From contig JAOWBW010000439.1 of assembly GCA_026119855.1 (NCBI GenBank), forward strand, positions 682,001 to 746,000: a stretch of 64,000 nucleotides of DNA. Direction: 5' to 3'. The stretch is from Campanula takesimana (lineage: Eukaryota; Streptophyta; Magnoliopsida; Asterales; Campanulaceae). This document shows positions 22,614-34,257 of this stretch, in pieces. Below the pieces are notes generated by a model. It was not told the DNA's origin, did not search any database, and saw nothing but the letters and a program-made list of their open reading frames with translations. The stretch's first letter is position 1. Each line of letters opens with the position of its first letter. The position numbers were made by a program, and so were the translations under genes.

Positions 22614-24085
22614 TATAATCTGTCCTCTCCTTGCTCTTTCATGTTTATTCTCATTTTTGGTCTTGTTTGTTCATAAATAGATACTCAATAATGTTAATAA
22701 TATGTTAATAAACAAGTTCCTCAAGTTTAATGGGATTTCTCTGAGTTCATGCCATGTTTTGATCTCTATCTTTATGCCTTGAATAATCTGTCCAGCATGT
22801 TCTGTTTGAACCAAGCTTTTTGATGTGCTGTTCTCTCTATCATAACTTAGTTTCTAGGACTAACTCAAAACATAAAAGTTGTTCATTACATATTGAATAT
22901 GATGCATGCCAAGTTTAGTGGTCCCATTTCATGTCTAGGTCATGTTTTGGTAGGTATTTTCGTAGCTTAAACCTGCTGCCTTGTTTGCTGCACTTTTTTG
23001 ACTCATCTGGGTTTTCAAGTCTAAAACTCTACCAAAACTCGATTTTCAAGTCAAATTCAAAACATGAAATTTGTTCTAAACAAACTAACAAAGATGTTAA
23101 TGTATTTGAAATAATTTTATGACCAAAGGAAAGGATACTTTCTATTTTCCAAATCAAGTGTTTGCTCCCAGAAATGATATTTCCAGATTCTGACATATAA
23201 ATGTCAGAGGTCTTTTGAAGAATCAAAACTTGTTTTCTGACTTTGAAACTTGGCACACATAATTTTTAATATGCGATAATCAACTTCTATGTTTTAGGTT
23301 GTTCCAGATTCTTAGGTTATCATAGTGTAAATTTCTCATCAAAGTATGGTCTGCTATCCTTTGCGGTTCTGGGATGTTTTTGCATTGATGTTCTTGGCAT
23401 GATCTAAGCATGAAATATCCATCCATAAATCCAATAAAAATTCATACATGTTCTATAACATCTTGGGAGTTAATCCCAAGTTTTAGATCTTGTTTTGGAT
23501 ATGTATTTCACAGGTACAATCCACAGCGATTCACAACAACCATGAACTTGGAGATCAATTTTGCACCCGGACATTCTTTCATGGGATTTATCCCATTTTT
23601 TGCATATATGTATTATTTGTATAATATTCCCCTCTCCCCACTATTTGTTCTTACTTGTCTAATTGATTCAAACCATTTTTCAAAACCGATCGGGAATCCA
23701 CCCAAACCGATTCCCGGTTGCGATCAAATGAATCGACTTAGACTAGGAAAACTCATTTGTACATAAACACACATTTTTCTCAATGTTAGGGCATAATAAG
23801 GCATTTCAAAAAGTCATTTAAAATCAATCATAGGCGGAAGCATGCTAGAGACCATAAGGGCAAGCGGAGTTCTACTTATCACCTTCTCCTCTCGTAACTT
23901 AGCCTCCGAACCCACTTCAAATCAAACAAAAGGTTTTATCTCTATTTTCCTATAATAAAATGAGGTGGCGAATCTCAGATTTTCCAAAACCAAGGTAAAG
24001 AAACCGCTATGAAAAAACGAGCGGATTCAAACCGCATTCGCACGGACCAATTTCGAACGGTTCGCACGCGGGCTCTCACAGGTCC

Positions 24086-24163
24086 CCGTTAAGATTACCG
24101 TCAAATCCCTAGGCATGGTCTCCATTAAGATTCCCGTTAAATTCTTAGAAATAGTCCCCTAGG
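24086..24163 (+). repeat. Continuation of the CCTAGGCATGGT array
   Basis: Units like CCCGTTAAGATTCCCGTCAA continue the array seen at 20330-20408, from which they were separated by the solo LTR. Confidence 0.75.
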
Positions 24164-24549
24164 AAGTCAGTCACTTCCTTGGATGGTCCCTGTTATCCTC
24201 CAAGAAGTCAGTCAATTCCTTGGATGGATCCCCGTTATCCTCCAAGAAGTCAGCTAAGTCCTTGGATGGATCCCCGTTATCCTCCAAGAACTCAGTCAAG
24301 TCCTTGGACAGATCCCCGTTATCCTCCAAGAAGTCAGGCAAGTCCTTGGATGAATCCCCTTATCCTCCAAGAAGTCAGTCAAGTCCTTGGATGGATCCCT
24401 GTTACCCTCCAAGAAGTCAGTCAAGCCCTCGGATGGATCCTCGTTGTCCTCCAAGAAGTCAGTCGAGACCTTAGGTGGATCCCCGTTATCCTCCAAGAAG
24501 TCAGTCGAGTCCTTGGATAGATCCCCGTTATCCTCCAAGAAGTCAGTCA
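24164..24549 (+). repeat. 42-bp tandem array in element F
   Basis: About nine units contain CCTTGGATGGATCCCCGTTA followed by TCCTCCAAGAAGTCAGTCAA. Because 42 is divisible by 3, several frames stay open as repeated peptides, but unit drift and position suggest non-coding repeats. Confidence 0.92.
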
Positions 24550-24585
24550 TGTTCGTCTTTTCCTCTTAGAATTCTAAACCCGTTC

Positions 24586-24663
24586 GAACTACGGTGACCT
24601 GAGCCTCTCATCGCGTGGGGCCCCCTCCCTCGTGGTGAGGGGAACGTAGGCAACTTCGGCTCG
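24586..24663 (+). other. Type 1 hairpin motif, element F copy 1
   Basis: It starts GAACTACG. Outer stem CTACG (24589-24593) pairs with CGTAG (24645-24649). Inner stem CCCCTC (24622-24627) pairs with GAGGGG (24637-24642). A longer insert lies between the stems than in other copies. Confidence 0.7.
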
Positions 24664-24770
24664 GTCAAATATCTCAAAATAGAGGATTCTAAGATATGTG
24701 CGTCTTTGGCCCAAGCACTCATCCAATTTTTATCCGAGTCTAAATTACCTTTTTTCCCGCCGTAGCAAGA

Positions 24771-26344
24771 ATGAAGTGGAAAAGAGCACCGTGTCACCGC
24801 CTCTTCAGCATTGAGTCCGATAGTTCCTCAGTCGCTACAACTCCTCCACTCCGGTACCTTGGAATAACCAGCTCAGAGGAAAGTAGTTGGGGAAGTGATG
24901 CCGCAAATGATCAGGACAGTCCAACCAAAGAAGAGTTGCTCCAAGCTTTAGAAGCCTCCAGGGTTCGGGAAGAGATTACCAGGAGGCACCACAAGAAAGC
25001 ACGGGACTGGTTTGTCAAGTCGATGAGACAGAAGGGTGTTAAGATTTTATTTCAGACTGATGGATCCTTCATTGAGGTTTCTAACCATGAGGACGAGGTC
25101 GAAATCACCCAACCTCTGAATTGCAACCAAATTCAGCCCCCTCAATCTTGCGGAAACACCAAATCCCCTCATTCTCTATCTCAACAAACCGTCACTCAAA
25201 GCTTACCTCCCACTCAAGCTCCCTACACTCCGCCTCACCCCGGATCCAACATTCCCTATGGGTTACCTCCCATAAACCCCCAAATATAATACACTCAAAA
25301 CACCCATGTCTCACCATTCACACCGGTCATGCCTCAACCATCACTCCCATGATATCTTCCTAATTATACTCCTTTTCGGTTCAAGATTGCCAATCAAATC
25401 CCAAGAAATCAGTCACCATATGTAGGTACTCGATCAACCTTGGATTCCATGATGACCCGTATCAGTTCTACAATCCAAGACCTTTTAGACCACAAGCTCC
25501 TTGCATGCCTCCGATGTATATTACTGTAAGCAACCGAGGTTATGAGTATGCCTACACCTACCCACTTCCACATAAACCTCATGTTGCACCTCAGTCGGGT
25601 AAGTTATTGGGAAAGAAAAAGCAAATGGAAGATAAGGAACGCCTTGTCTCGAGCAACGGTAATTCTTATTACCTCCACATTTCACTCAAAGATAAAGGAA
25701 AATCCAAATGCCAAGCCAAACCCCGTTTCACAAGGTTTGAGGATTTCAGAATGCCCATAATCAAGGTATTTGAAGGATTGGTCAAGCAGGGCCTCACGTT
25801 GCCTTTTGTCAATTTTCAACCTAAAAACCCCAAAAGGTGTCTCGACAAGACCAAGAGGTGTGCCTTTCACAACTACCATGGCCATGACACCAATGATTGC
25901 ACCGCCATAAAATGCATCATCTTGGAGTTAATTGAGAAAGGAATGCTTGAACGCCCCCACGCCTCCGACACAGCCAATAACTCGAGTGTCAACATGCTTG
26001 AATTCGTAGAATCTAATCCCGTGACCTCCCTCGAGTTCAAAACCCCGATGATCGATGTGAAGGAAGAACGGAGTGATATCTGCCCCAAGGAAAAGGAGCC
26101 TAGGATTGACGAAGTCGTCAATCCTAAAGTGGAAGAGCCTGTTTTGGAAAAATTGACAAAATCAGTATTCAAGATGGAGGCTCCTAAAATCAGCAAAGCC
26201 GAAATGATGGAAGGCGTTTGGAAAGGGTCAGTGGCACAGAAAATGTCTGAAGGGCTAAATTCTTCGGGTTGGGAAATGAATGGTGCGGTGGTTGCCATAG
26301 CAGAGGACGAAATTTCGAAATCCCTTCCATCAACCTCCCCTTAG
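24771..26344 (+). pseudogene. Element F gag-like protein, frameshifted
   Basis: The first frame (24771-25289) starts MKWKRAPCHR and has an acidic, serine-rich N-terminus, a charged helix (KEELLQALEASRVREEI) and a proline-rich tail. The second frame (25505-26344, coding before its first ATG from about 25370) includes the zinc-knuckle-like motif CAFHNYHGHDTNDC (C-X2-H-X4-H-X4-C, near 25860-25900) followed by LIEKGML. Stops and a frame change between 25290 and 25370 break it. The charged C-terminus has no clear domain. The CxxHxxxxHxxxxC type of motif next to a proline-rich region is typical of gag from Tat-like Gypsy elements, as I recall the family. No pol follows. Confidence 0.72.
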
Positions 26345-26776
26345 GAAAATCCAGCCTCCACCTAGGACAAGTCAGAGTCTATTGTTAGGATGTGTGATAA
26401 GCCCTTAAGAAAAGTCAGTTAAGATATCTTTTAGGTTTAGTTAGAGTCTTGAATCCCCGGTTGATGCCATGTGGTGACCATTCTGAGTCCATTGTCAGTT
26501 TTCTTAATAAGATTATTGTCTTGTCAAAAGTTTACATAAAAAATTGTGTGTGAGTCTTTCGCTCAAAATAAAAGTGTGTTTTTTTCCAAAAAGAAGACCA
26601 AGCTTTCTTAAAATAAAAGATCATATCTTTCTTAAAAAGGTCAATCCGCTAATGAAGCGTTCTTCTCAAATCCCGGTTATAATTTCACCTTGAGGTTTAA
26701 TATGCTAAGTCCTTCGCGGTTCTGCTATTGGAAACATTGACCAAGGACCGCACATCTGAATTGGACAACCATCCAC

Positions 26777-27127
26777 ATGAACAACAAGATCAAAAGGTTG
26801 GAACACTGTCTACAAGGAGAGGCCCGTGCTTCGGAAGCCCAAAAGCGGCTACATCAAATGGAGATCCGTACCTTCGTCGAGTGCCACGCACGAAGGCTAC
26901 GTACCTTGAAAGGAAATCACCAAAAGGAGATGGCCAAAGAAAACTCTCAACTCATGAGTAGACGAATCCAGAAATTACAACGCCAAGCCAAATGGAGACC
27001 TCGCGACATCTTTCCCGATGACATGGAACCCGAGTTCCCCGTAGAAGACATGAAATATGCCGCCGACAACCCTCCAAAAATTGAGGAAGACAATAGATCA
27101 TCGTGCTTCATTGGAGCCCATCCTTAA
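26777..27127 (+). CDS. Coiled-coil ORF of unknown function in element F
   Basis: The 116-residue frame is dominated by K, R, E and Q in a heptad-like pattern (KRLEHCLQGEARASEAQKRL onward) followed by an acidic tail (DDMEPEFPVED). It lies in the same frame as the second gag segment, about 430 bp downstream. It might be a separate small gag-like product or a remnant of a longer gag. I do not recognise a family and expression is unproven. Confidence 0.4.
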   Translation: MNNKIKRLEHCLQGEARASEAQKRLHQMEIRTFVECHARRLRTLKGNHQKEMAKENSQLMSRRIQKLQRQAKWRPRDIFPDDMEPEFPVEDMKYAADNPPKIEEDNRSSCFIGAHP

Positions 27128-28037
27128 AAATAAAAATAAAAAATAGAGTCTTCCAGCCTCGTAGGATCTAGATTTTCACCAAAGTTCGTCCCGGACTGTG
27201 TCTTTTTATTTTTACAAAGGTCCACACTTGGGACATGTATGTATAAAGTTATCTAAATAAAAGAGTCATTTTCCTTCTCTTCTCTCTAGACTTGAGACAC
27301 TATTTGCAATATACATTTACTCTTGAAATTGCCTTACTTGTTATTATCAACTGATTGCTACGTCCCTAAAATGATGAATTGACTTCTAAGCATACTAGTC
27401 AATGACGACTCATTAAGGACGAATGGACCTAACACAAATGAAAAATGCTAAGTGCAAACAATTAATCTTGATGTGAATAAATGTTGTGATCAATTGACAT
27501 GAAGAAACCATTAATGACAAGTCTTCCTTCATACAAATCCCCGATACACATCCTCGATACCCATTTCCCGATACACCTTTCCTATACGAATTCTTGATGC
27601 ACATCAAAGGCATCCCAAGACAATTAAAAGGCAAGGATGTTGTTGCCCAACCACCAAGATTCAACCGTGATCGCACGTGCGCAACCAAGCAAAGGACTTC
27701 CCGGGTCTTCAAAGTCAAAGCTAGAAGTGACAGATATCCCACCAAGGAGCTACAAATGAGCCAGTGTCCAAGATAGCAAGCTGGGACTAATGTTTCCCCT
27801 CTCCCTCAAAAAATAAAAAAAAAATAAAAAAAAAAAGTGAAAAGAGGGAAAGAAAATGAATATATGGAAAGAGGGAAAGGAATGAATGTATGCAAAGAGG
27901 AAGTTTTCCTCAAAATCTCACCAAGTTCACCGCAAAAGTCCACCTCAAAGAACATCCCAAGGAAGCAAAGCGATCTACATCAATAAAGCAACAACATCTT
28001 TCAAAAGGACACCAACTTCAACAAAAGATGATCCACA
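27128..28037 (+). other. Element F non-coding interior
   Basis: No gene is supported. Short open frames lack recognisable domains. A-rich runs occur at 27808-27838. Confidence 0.6.
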
Positions 28038-28040
28038 GCT

Positions 28041-28100
28041 GAACTATGGCGACCTGAGCTCCTCAAACTAAGGAGAACGTAGGCAACCTTCGGGTCCGGT
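28041..28100 (+). other. Type 1 hairpin motif, element F copy 2
   Basis: It starts GAACTATG. Outer stem CTATG (28044-28048) pairs with CGTAG (28078-28082) with a G-T pair at the changed base. Inner stem CTCCT (28059-28063) pairs with AGGAG (28071-28075). GGCAACC then GGGTCCGGTC follows. Confidence 0.72.
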
Positions 28101-28632
28101 CATGACATGAAATAAAACCACCAAACCTTAGTCCTCTCAAAATGACAAGTTCTCTTCCCTCGGTCCCATCAATGACCGATTTCCTAGGCACACCTTCTTT
28201 GGTCACATCAAGGACCAATTCCCCCTAAACACATTCTCCTTCTGATCTTGCCATTGATAGAATCTTAATCTCAATTGATCACAATATTTATACATGTTAA
28301 GGCTAATTGCTTGTTATAATCTTGACTTAATAATAAACATGGTCCATTCAAGCAATCATTTTGATAATCTTAACTAAGGCAAATTTCAAATGTCTCGACA
28401 AGTCTTCTTTTCTTCATCTTAGGAAAGAGCTAAACACTTATGTTCTGTCAAGCAAGGGCTTCTTCCCGTTTCATGATACATTGCTCAAAGAGCTCACCAA
28501 CATAAAGGGACTCTCTCCTAAATAAAATTTCCTTGCATGTTTCCTCCAAAAAGATACCTTAAGTCCCCATCCCGTCGAGTCGGCTGGATCACTCATAAAT
28601 AAAAAAAAAAGAGAAAGGCACCAAAAAAGTAG

Positions 28633-28687
28633 CCCGCTAAGTCGAAAACCCTCAAGGGCGGCTTAGGAAAAAAACAGAGTGTGCCAC
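28633..28687 (+). other. Type 2 hairpin motif, element F copy 1
   Basis: Stem CTAAGTCG (28637-28644) pairs fully with CGGCTTAG (28659-28666). Inside, AAAA precedes CCC-TCAA-GGG. The tail AAAAACAGAGTGTGCCA follows. Confidence 0.72.
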
Positions 28688-28708
28688 AAAAAGACGCAAA
28701 AAGAGATG

Positions 28709-28763
28709 CCCGCTAGGTTGAAAACCCGCAAGGGCGACCTAGAAAAAAATAAAGGGTGCGTCA
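28709..28763 (+). other. Type 2 hairpin motif, element F copy 2
   Basis: Stem CTAGGTTG (28713-28720) pairs fully with CGACCTAG (28735-28742). Inside, AAAA precedes CCC-GCAA-GGG with a GNRA loop. The tail AAAGGGTGCGTCA follows. Confidence 0.72.
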
Positions 28764-29069
28764 TGAAAAAGGGATGGGTTCCTAACATCATCAAAAGCCA
28801 AAAGACGACAACGGGTCCACGTCAACATCAAAGGTCGAAGGACGACATTGGGGCTACCTCCACATCGACGACAACAAAGACATGGAGCTACCTCGACATC
28901 AACGACAAAGATGACATTGGGGCTATCCTTACAATAGTGACAAGCAGATTTCCTACCACCAGTTACTTCTCAATGAATTGACAAAGCTTCAAAGGACTTT
29001 ATGCATAACAAACCTCGCGGTTAAGTTAAAATAAAAAAATTGACTAACATGCGATAAATCCTTGTTAAG

Positions 29070-32000
29070 GATAAAGCTTCAAAAGAATGGTACAAACTTC
29101 ATGGATTGGATCCTGAGCCTAAGAATGGTTCTAAGGCAAGAAGATGGGTAGTACATTCTTGATGGGCCTATTCCTAAAGAACCCAAAGCCGGAATAGACA
29201 ATCACAAGAATCATGAGTATGATTCTAGGAATGTGAGTTGTCTCAAGCTCACGATTATGTTCTTAAAACTTCAACAAAGTTTGAAACTTTGGAAGCCTAT
29301 TAGATAGGCGTGGAGTTGAGTTACATGTTTAAAAGAGCAATCTAGGCAAGAAAGGTATAAAACCATTATTGCATTCACTTCATGCAAAAGGAGTAAAAGG
29401 CAATAAGTGGAACCTCACATGCTTAAGATAAAGGCTACGTAGAGCATCTTGAGAAACTTGGTTGTCCAATTGGATTGGAGCAAGCAATGGATCTCATTCT
29501 TGATTCATTGTTTAAGTGTTATGATCACTTAGTGATGGACTATAACATGCTTAAAATGAATAAGAATTTCTTCGAGTTGCATTAACATGCTGAGAAACTG
29601 CGAAGGTGAAGATATTGGAGAATGGTTCTCCAGAGCTCATGGTTCATAATGGAAAAGGGTCAAATGCCAAAAGAAAGGTAAGACAAGGGTTGTCAAAACC
29701 TAAAACTATAATTGATGCAATTTGAAAAATTGGCAATTGGATTGACCATTTAAAATTGTAGTCAAAAGGTAAGACAAGAGTTGTCAAACCTAAAGGAAAT
29801 AATTATGGTTATAATAATAACTCTAAATTGATGCAATTTGGTAATGTGGCAATTGGATTGACCATTTAGAATTGTAGTCAAAATTCTGGATGATCAATAA
29901 AAGGAATGGTAGTGGGACTACCACTTGAGAATCTTATGTTATAAATTAATCTTTCAAACTTTAATTATTGGGTATTGGATACCGGATATGGATCCCACAT
30001 TTGTATAAATGTGCAGTAATTAGTAAACTGAAAGACTACTCATAGTAAAGGTTGATCTATGAGTGGTAATGATGCAAGAGTTGCAACATTATTCATAGAA
30101 CACTTGTAAAGTGGCTTTACTAATGAAGTAGGAAATATTATTTTGTTATAAGATAATGAAGGATATTAATTTCTTATTTAGAATAAGAAAAGTGCTTTAT
30201 TTATTATGATTTACTTCATTGTGTTATCATATAAATAAATCTTATATCCTAAATCTTGAAGAACAAAGTAATAAAGACTATAACATAAATAATTAAAATT
30301 ATTTATGCCTTATTGTTTTGATCAAATAAATGAGAAATGCATATCTAAAATTCCATGGGACGTAGTTTTAACTCATATGATTTGGAATCACATGATTTAT
30401 GCAAATATCATTTACTTAGACCAAAACATCTTTTACTATGAATAGTAAAAGGCTAATATCTTACCTGACCTAATACATGTCAATGTATATGCTGCATTAA
30501 GTAGCAATGCTAAAAATGAATTTTGGTTATACTTGGTAAAACTATTCAAAGATTCTGACTCGATCGTGATGATGAATAATTGAACCGAGATTTTGATAGT
30601 TATCATTAAGGTTGTGAAATAGTTTCACAAATTAACTTCACTAAGAATATCATTCTAAATGATATGTCTGCGTGGAAGTATAAGAACCTTATTGGATACG
30701 GTTCGTTGGATGACAAAGTCAAAGTGATCTTCCATTATTTATTTTGGGGTTATGTATTTAAAACCGCTATGATTATACTAATCTGAATTCCATCAAGAGA
30801 GGTTAAATGGTGAAAGAAAACTTGGTTTGTCTTTCATAAAGATTTAAGATGGTGAGACTCTTTTGGAAAGGAGTTGTCTGGGACACACTCACATTTAAAT
30901 CTAATAAATATATTTTCATGGGATATCCTAAGGAAACTTGAGGATAAAATTTTACTCATGAGAAACAAATGGTTTGTTGCTTATGATGATACTTTTCTAG
31001 ATAAAAGGTTTATCTCTAAAAGAATCAGTGGGAGTAAAATATATCTCAAATGGTTCGAGACCTAGAAAATAGTATTTAACCTATGATGGAAGTTGAACAA
31101 GTCTTCACAAGGGGTTGTGAAAATCCGTTCAAGATATACAAGTACTTGCACACATGATAAAATACAATCTATTAGAAGAAATATTGGATATTTCGAAATA
31201 GAAAGTATTGAGGTAAAGTTCATTTAGAATGAAATATTTACCACCTATCAAAGATGCAATATCAACTCCACTTTTAGATTAATGGCTTGGAGTCATAAAA
31301 TCTAAAAGGCAATTCATGTATAATAATCAAGTTTGGAACTTGATCATTCTAACCTAAGGTGTAAAAACCAAAGGATATGGATGACTTTTCTTAGAGAAAA
31401 ACTTACATGGATAGCAAGAAACTTATTAAAATTTTCATAGTCACATGTTCATATTTGGAATATGAAATTTGATAAAATGATGTCAAAACAAGCATTCCTC
31501 AATGGGAACTCACTTAAGGATGTATTGGACACAACCTAAAGGATTTGACAGTCAAGGAAAATTCTAATAAATTATGTAAGTTGCAGAAATCCATTGGATG
31601 GATTAAAGCAAGCTTTTGGGAGTTGGAATCTCCGTTTCGATAAGTCAAAAGTTTGATTTGATCAAGAACGAAGATGAACCTTGTATATACAAGAAGATTA
31701 GTGGGAGCATAGTGCTATTCCTTATTTAATATATGTGGATGACATATTTCTCATTGGAAACGACATTCCTACACGTTAATCTGTAAAGACTTTGTTAAGA
31801 AAGTGTTTCGCAATGAAGAATATGGATGAAGCTACATATGTTCTTGGCATTAAGATCTATAGAGATAGATCAAGGAGGCTAATTGGTTTAAGCCAAAGTA
31901 CATACATTGACAAAGTCATTAGAAGATTCCGCATGGAAAATTCTAAGAGAGGACCATTGCCAATGTTACATGGAGTTTTCTATGCAAAGACTCAAATGTT

Positions 32001-32670
32001 CTAAGACAAATGATGAGCATGAGAAGACTGAATGGGACGCCATTTTGCTTCGGCAATTGGATCCATCATGCCATAATAAGTACTAAGCCGGATATATCTA
32101 AATGCTTGGAGCATGACGAGTAGATATCAATCCGACAACCGGTGAGAATCACTGGAAGGCTGTGAAACAATTCTTAAATGTACTTTAGAAGGACTAAAGA
32201 ATTGTTATGATCTATGGAGGGATGGAAGATGATCTCGGTGTATATGGGTACACAGATGCATACTTCCAAACTGACAAAGATGATAAAAATCGCAATTGAG
32301 TTTTATTAACAATAGTGAAGCTGTAAGTTGGAATGGTTCCAAGCAGAGTACAGTCACTAATTCTACATACTAAAATCTAAGTATATTGCTGCATTGGATG
32401 CCGCAAAGGAAATTGTTTGGATTAAGAAGTTCATGGGTGAACTTAAGATGGTTTCTAGCATTGCTAATCAAATAGACTTTATTAGCAATAATAGTCGTGC
32501 TATTGATCAAGCAAAGGAACCAAGAGCACATCCCAAATCCAAACACATACTTAGGCGTTCTCTTATCGTTCGAGAAATCGTTGATAAGGGAGACGTACAT
32601 ATATGCAAAGTACCTACTAATGATAACGTTACAGACACACTAAACAATGGGACTTCCACAAGCTAAGACA
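29070..32670 (+). pseudogene. Copia G polyprotein remnant
   Basis: Short readable pieces include a gag start (near 29070-29170), a reverse transcriptase piece with an ATGTGGATGACAT (YVDD-type) site near 31732-31744, a piece at 31792-31965 reading MKNMDEATYVLGIKIYRD then GLSQSTYIDKV, and an RNase H end at 32394-32600 (AAKEIVWIKKF, HPKSKHI). Many frameshifts and stops separate them. The similarity is to Copia pol, in the same general style as Copia-1. Confidence 0.82.
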
Positions 32671-32724
32671 TGATGGTCATGTTGGGTCTATGGGTATTGG
32701 ATACCTAGGGAATTGGGCCTAGGG

Positions 32725-32736
32725 CAAGTGGGAGAT
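32725..32736 (+). other. Copia G polypurine tract
   Basis: CAAGTGGGAGAT directly precedes the TGTTGG start of the 3' LTR. Confidence 0.85.
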
Positions 32737-34257
32737 TGTTGGTGTTGGTGCCCTAGGCACGTTTGTTAAACGTTGTATAAGTTATCATTTTATTCATAAT
32801 AATAAAGAGATAATAAGATTATTATTATGGCTCGTGTTTGCTTATAATAATCTCCGTCCTTAGAGCTTCTTAAGCACTAGTATAAAGTCTAAATGATCAT
32901 GGGATGATCATGTTAGATTTATGGGTACTTGTTTGGAACAAGGTACTGGACATGACCCGCGGTATGAGATTTATGTCATGGTCGATGTCATATATAAATC
33001 TCATATTAGTTATGTCATTTGAATCCTTAGACATGAAGTTATTATAGTCTTCCACTTGATGAACATTATGTTTGACATATTCAAACGCTGCCTTAACACG
33101 GTAGTTATAAAGGGTATGATTGGCATGATTGGATTCACGTAGGGAAGAATAATAAGCCAAATGGATTTGTCCCTCTTCGGAGAGATGTCAAGCTTGGGCC
33201 CCTCGAAGGAATGATGTTGGTGAAATGTTTGGCCAAACTCAAATGGATTGATTGGATCAATATCATTTGGATTATCAACATATTCGGAATCGAGAAAGTA
33301 TTGAACAATACAAGTTGACTTGTTGACCATAACTTGTGTTCAATGACATCGTGGACAAAGGGATTGTGACATGTTCTAAAAGGAATGCGAACTTGTATCT
33401 AGTTACACTATTTGGGTAGGTATGACGGTTTGCTAGAACCTAATCATATCTTATGGGTTCATGTTTGGGTTCATTGCCAACTTAGTGTAATCCTAGAGGG
33501 TCACACACGAATAGAACGAATCGTAAAGGACTAAATGGAATTATGGAAATATATCAGTGTTTGTCTCTGGCACGGTCGTGCGCCTTAAAATGGCACGGTC
33601 GTGCCATAAATCCAAACCAAGGCAAACCTGTCGACATGATTGGCACGACCGTGCCAAATTACCAAGCACGACCGTGCCGAAAATGGGCGGCTGGGGAATT
33701 CGCGCGGACTAGATGGCACGACCGTGCCAGTCAAGTCGGCCAGAATTCCTTGTTGCCTAATTTGGTGACGGGATTTAGGTTTCCTATGTCCTTAAGGGTT
33801 AAGGATTAGGACCTATTTAAGGATCCTTTTTACAGCCATTAGATATGTTGTTGTGAGTGCCTCCATAAGGTTTTGAGAGGTTATTTTCTTGTTCTAAGAT
33901 CCCAAAAGTGAAGAACAAGAATATTCATAATTCCATATAGTTCTTACAATTGTGAAAGCGTGTTTCATAATTTGGTCTAGCAACCAATATCAAGTGTTCT
34001 TGATATTCGTTCGTGGTGTGGATACCGCTAGAGGGTGAAACTTATCATCTTCATAGTTCGTGATTCTTGCTTTGTTCGTGATCAAGATTTCAAGCCTCCA
34101 TCGAATTCAAGGTTGCAAAATCAAAGGCAACAAGGGTTAGTATTCTAGTATTCATTATGTTGTATTTGACTTAATCATATGAATGGATCTATGGGCTTTG
34201 GGTTTCATAAATTTTAAATGCTTAATTCCGCTGCGCATGTTACTACGAAACCCAACA
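32737..34257 (+). repeat. Copia G 3' LTR
   Basis: It begins TGTTGGTGTTGG and ends AAACCCAACA, with inverted termini TGTTGG and CCAACA. It contains five GC palindromes at 33569-33728. A full 5' partner is not in the window. Confidence 0.85.
33569..33728. other. Cluster of five GC palindromes in the Copia G LTR
   Basis: GGCACGGTCGTGC (33569-33581), GGCACGGTCGTGCC (33592-33605), GGCACGACCGTGCC (33642-33655), GCACGACCGTGCC (33666-33678) and GGCACGACCGTGCC (33715-33728). The first two face one way and the last three the other. The rest of the LTR is AT-rich. Confidence 0.92.

Larger units (their letters stand above)
20409..24080 (+). mobile_element. Large solo LTR inside element F
   Basis: It begins TGTAGACACCCCG and ends GGCTCTCACA. 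It is flanked by the 5-bp duplication GGTCC (20404-20408 and 24081-24085). No interior or second LTR is present, so it is best explained as a solo LTR left by recombination. It shares short modules with LTRs of B and F (CGTAACTTAGCCTCCGAACC near 23895 and GGTGGCGAATC near 23963). It carries a 76-81 bp tandem duplication, two GC palindromes and a nested smaller solo LTR. Confidence 0.8.
28038..29052 (+). repeat. 1-kb direct repeat, left copy
   Basis: It is almost identical to 34258-35273. Both start GCTGAACTATGG and end TTGACTAACATGC. The copies contain one type 1 and two type 2 hairpins. The left copy is joined to a 5'-truncated Copia G. The right copy follows the G LTR directly. Confidence 0.95.
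29053..34257 (+). mobile_element. Copia element G, lacking its 5' LTR
   Basis: Decayed gag starts soon after 29053. RT and RNase H traces run to about 32665, then a polypurine tract and a 3' LTR (32737-34257). The 5' LTR is absent. Instead the left side joins directly to the end of a 1-kb repeat of element F. The coding part is heavily degraded. Confidence 0.85.

Noticed and set aside
24164..24549. CRISPR-like array
   Set aside because: Units are contiguous tandem repeats without unique spacers, in a plant genome.
24179..24569. Repeat proteins of the type MDPRYPPRSQ in three frames
   Set aside because: A 42-bp tandem unit keeps all frames open; no start context, domain or constraint supports translation.
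28679..28981. A 100-residue frame repeated almost unchanged at 34900-35202
   Set aside because: Its conservation is explained by the recent 1-kb duplication; it overlaps type 2 hairpins and has no domain.
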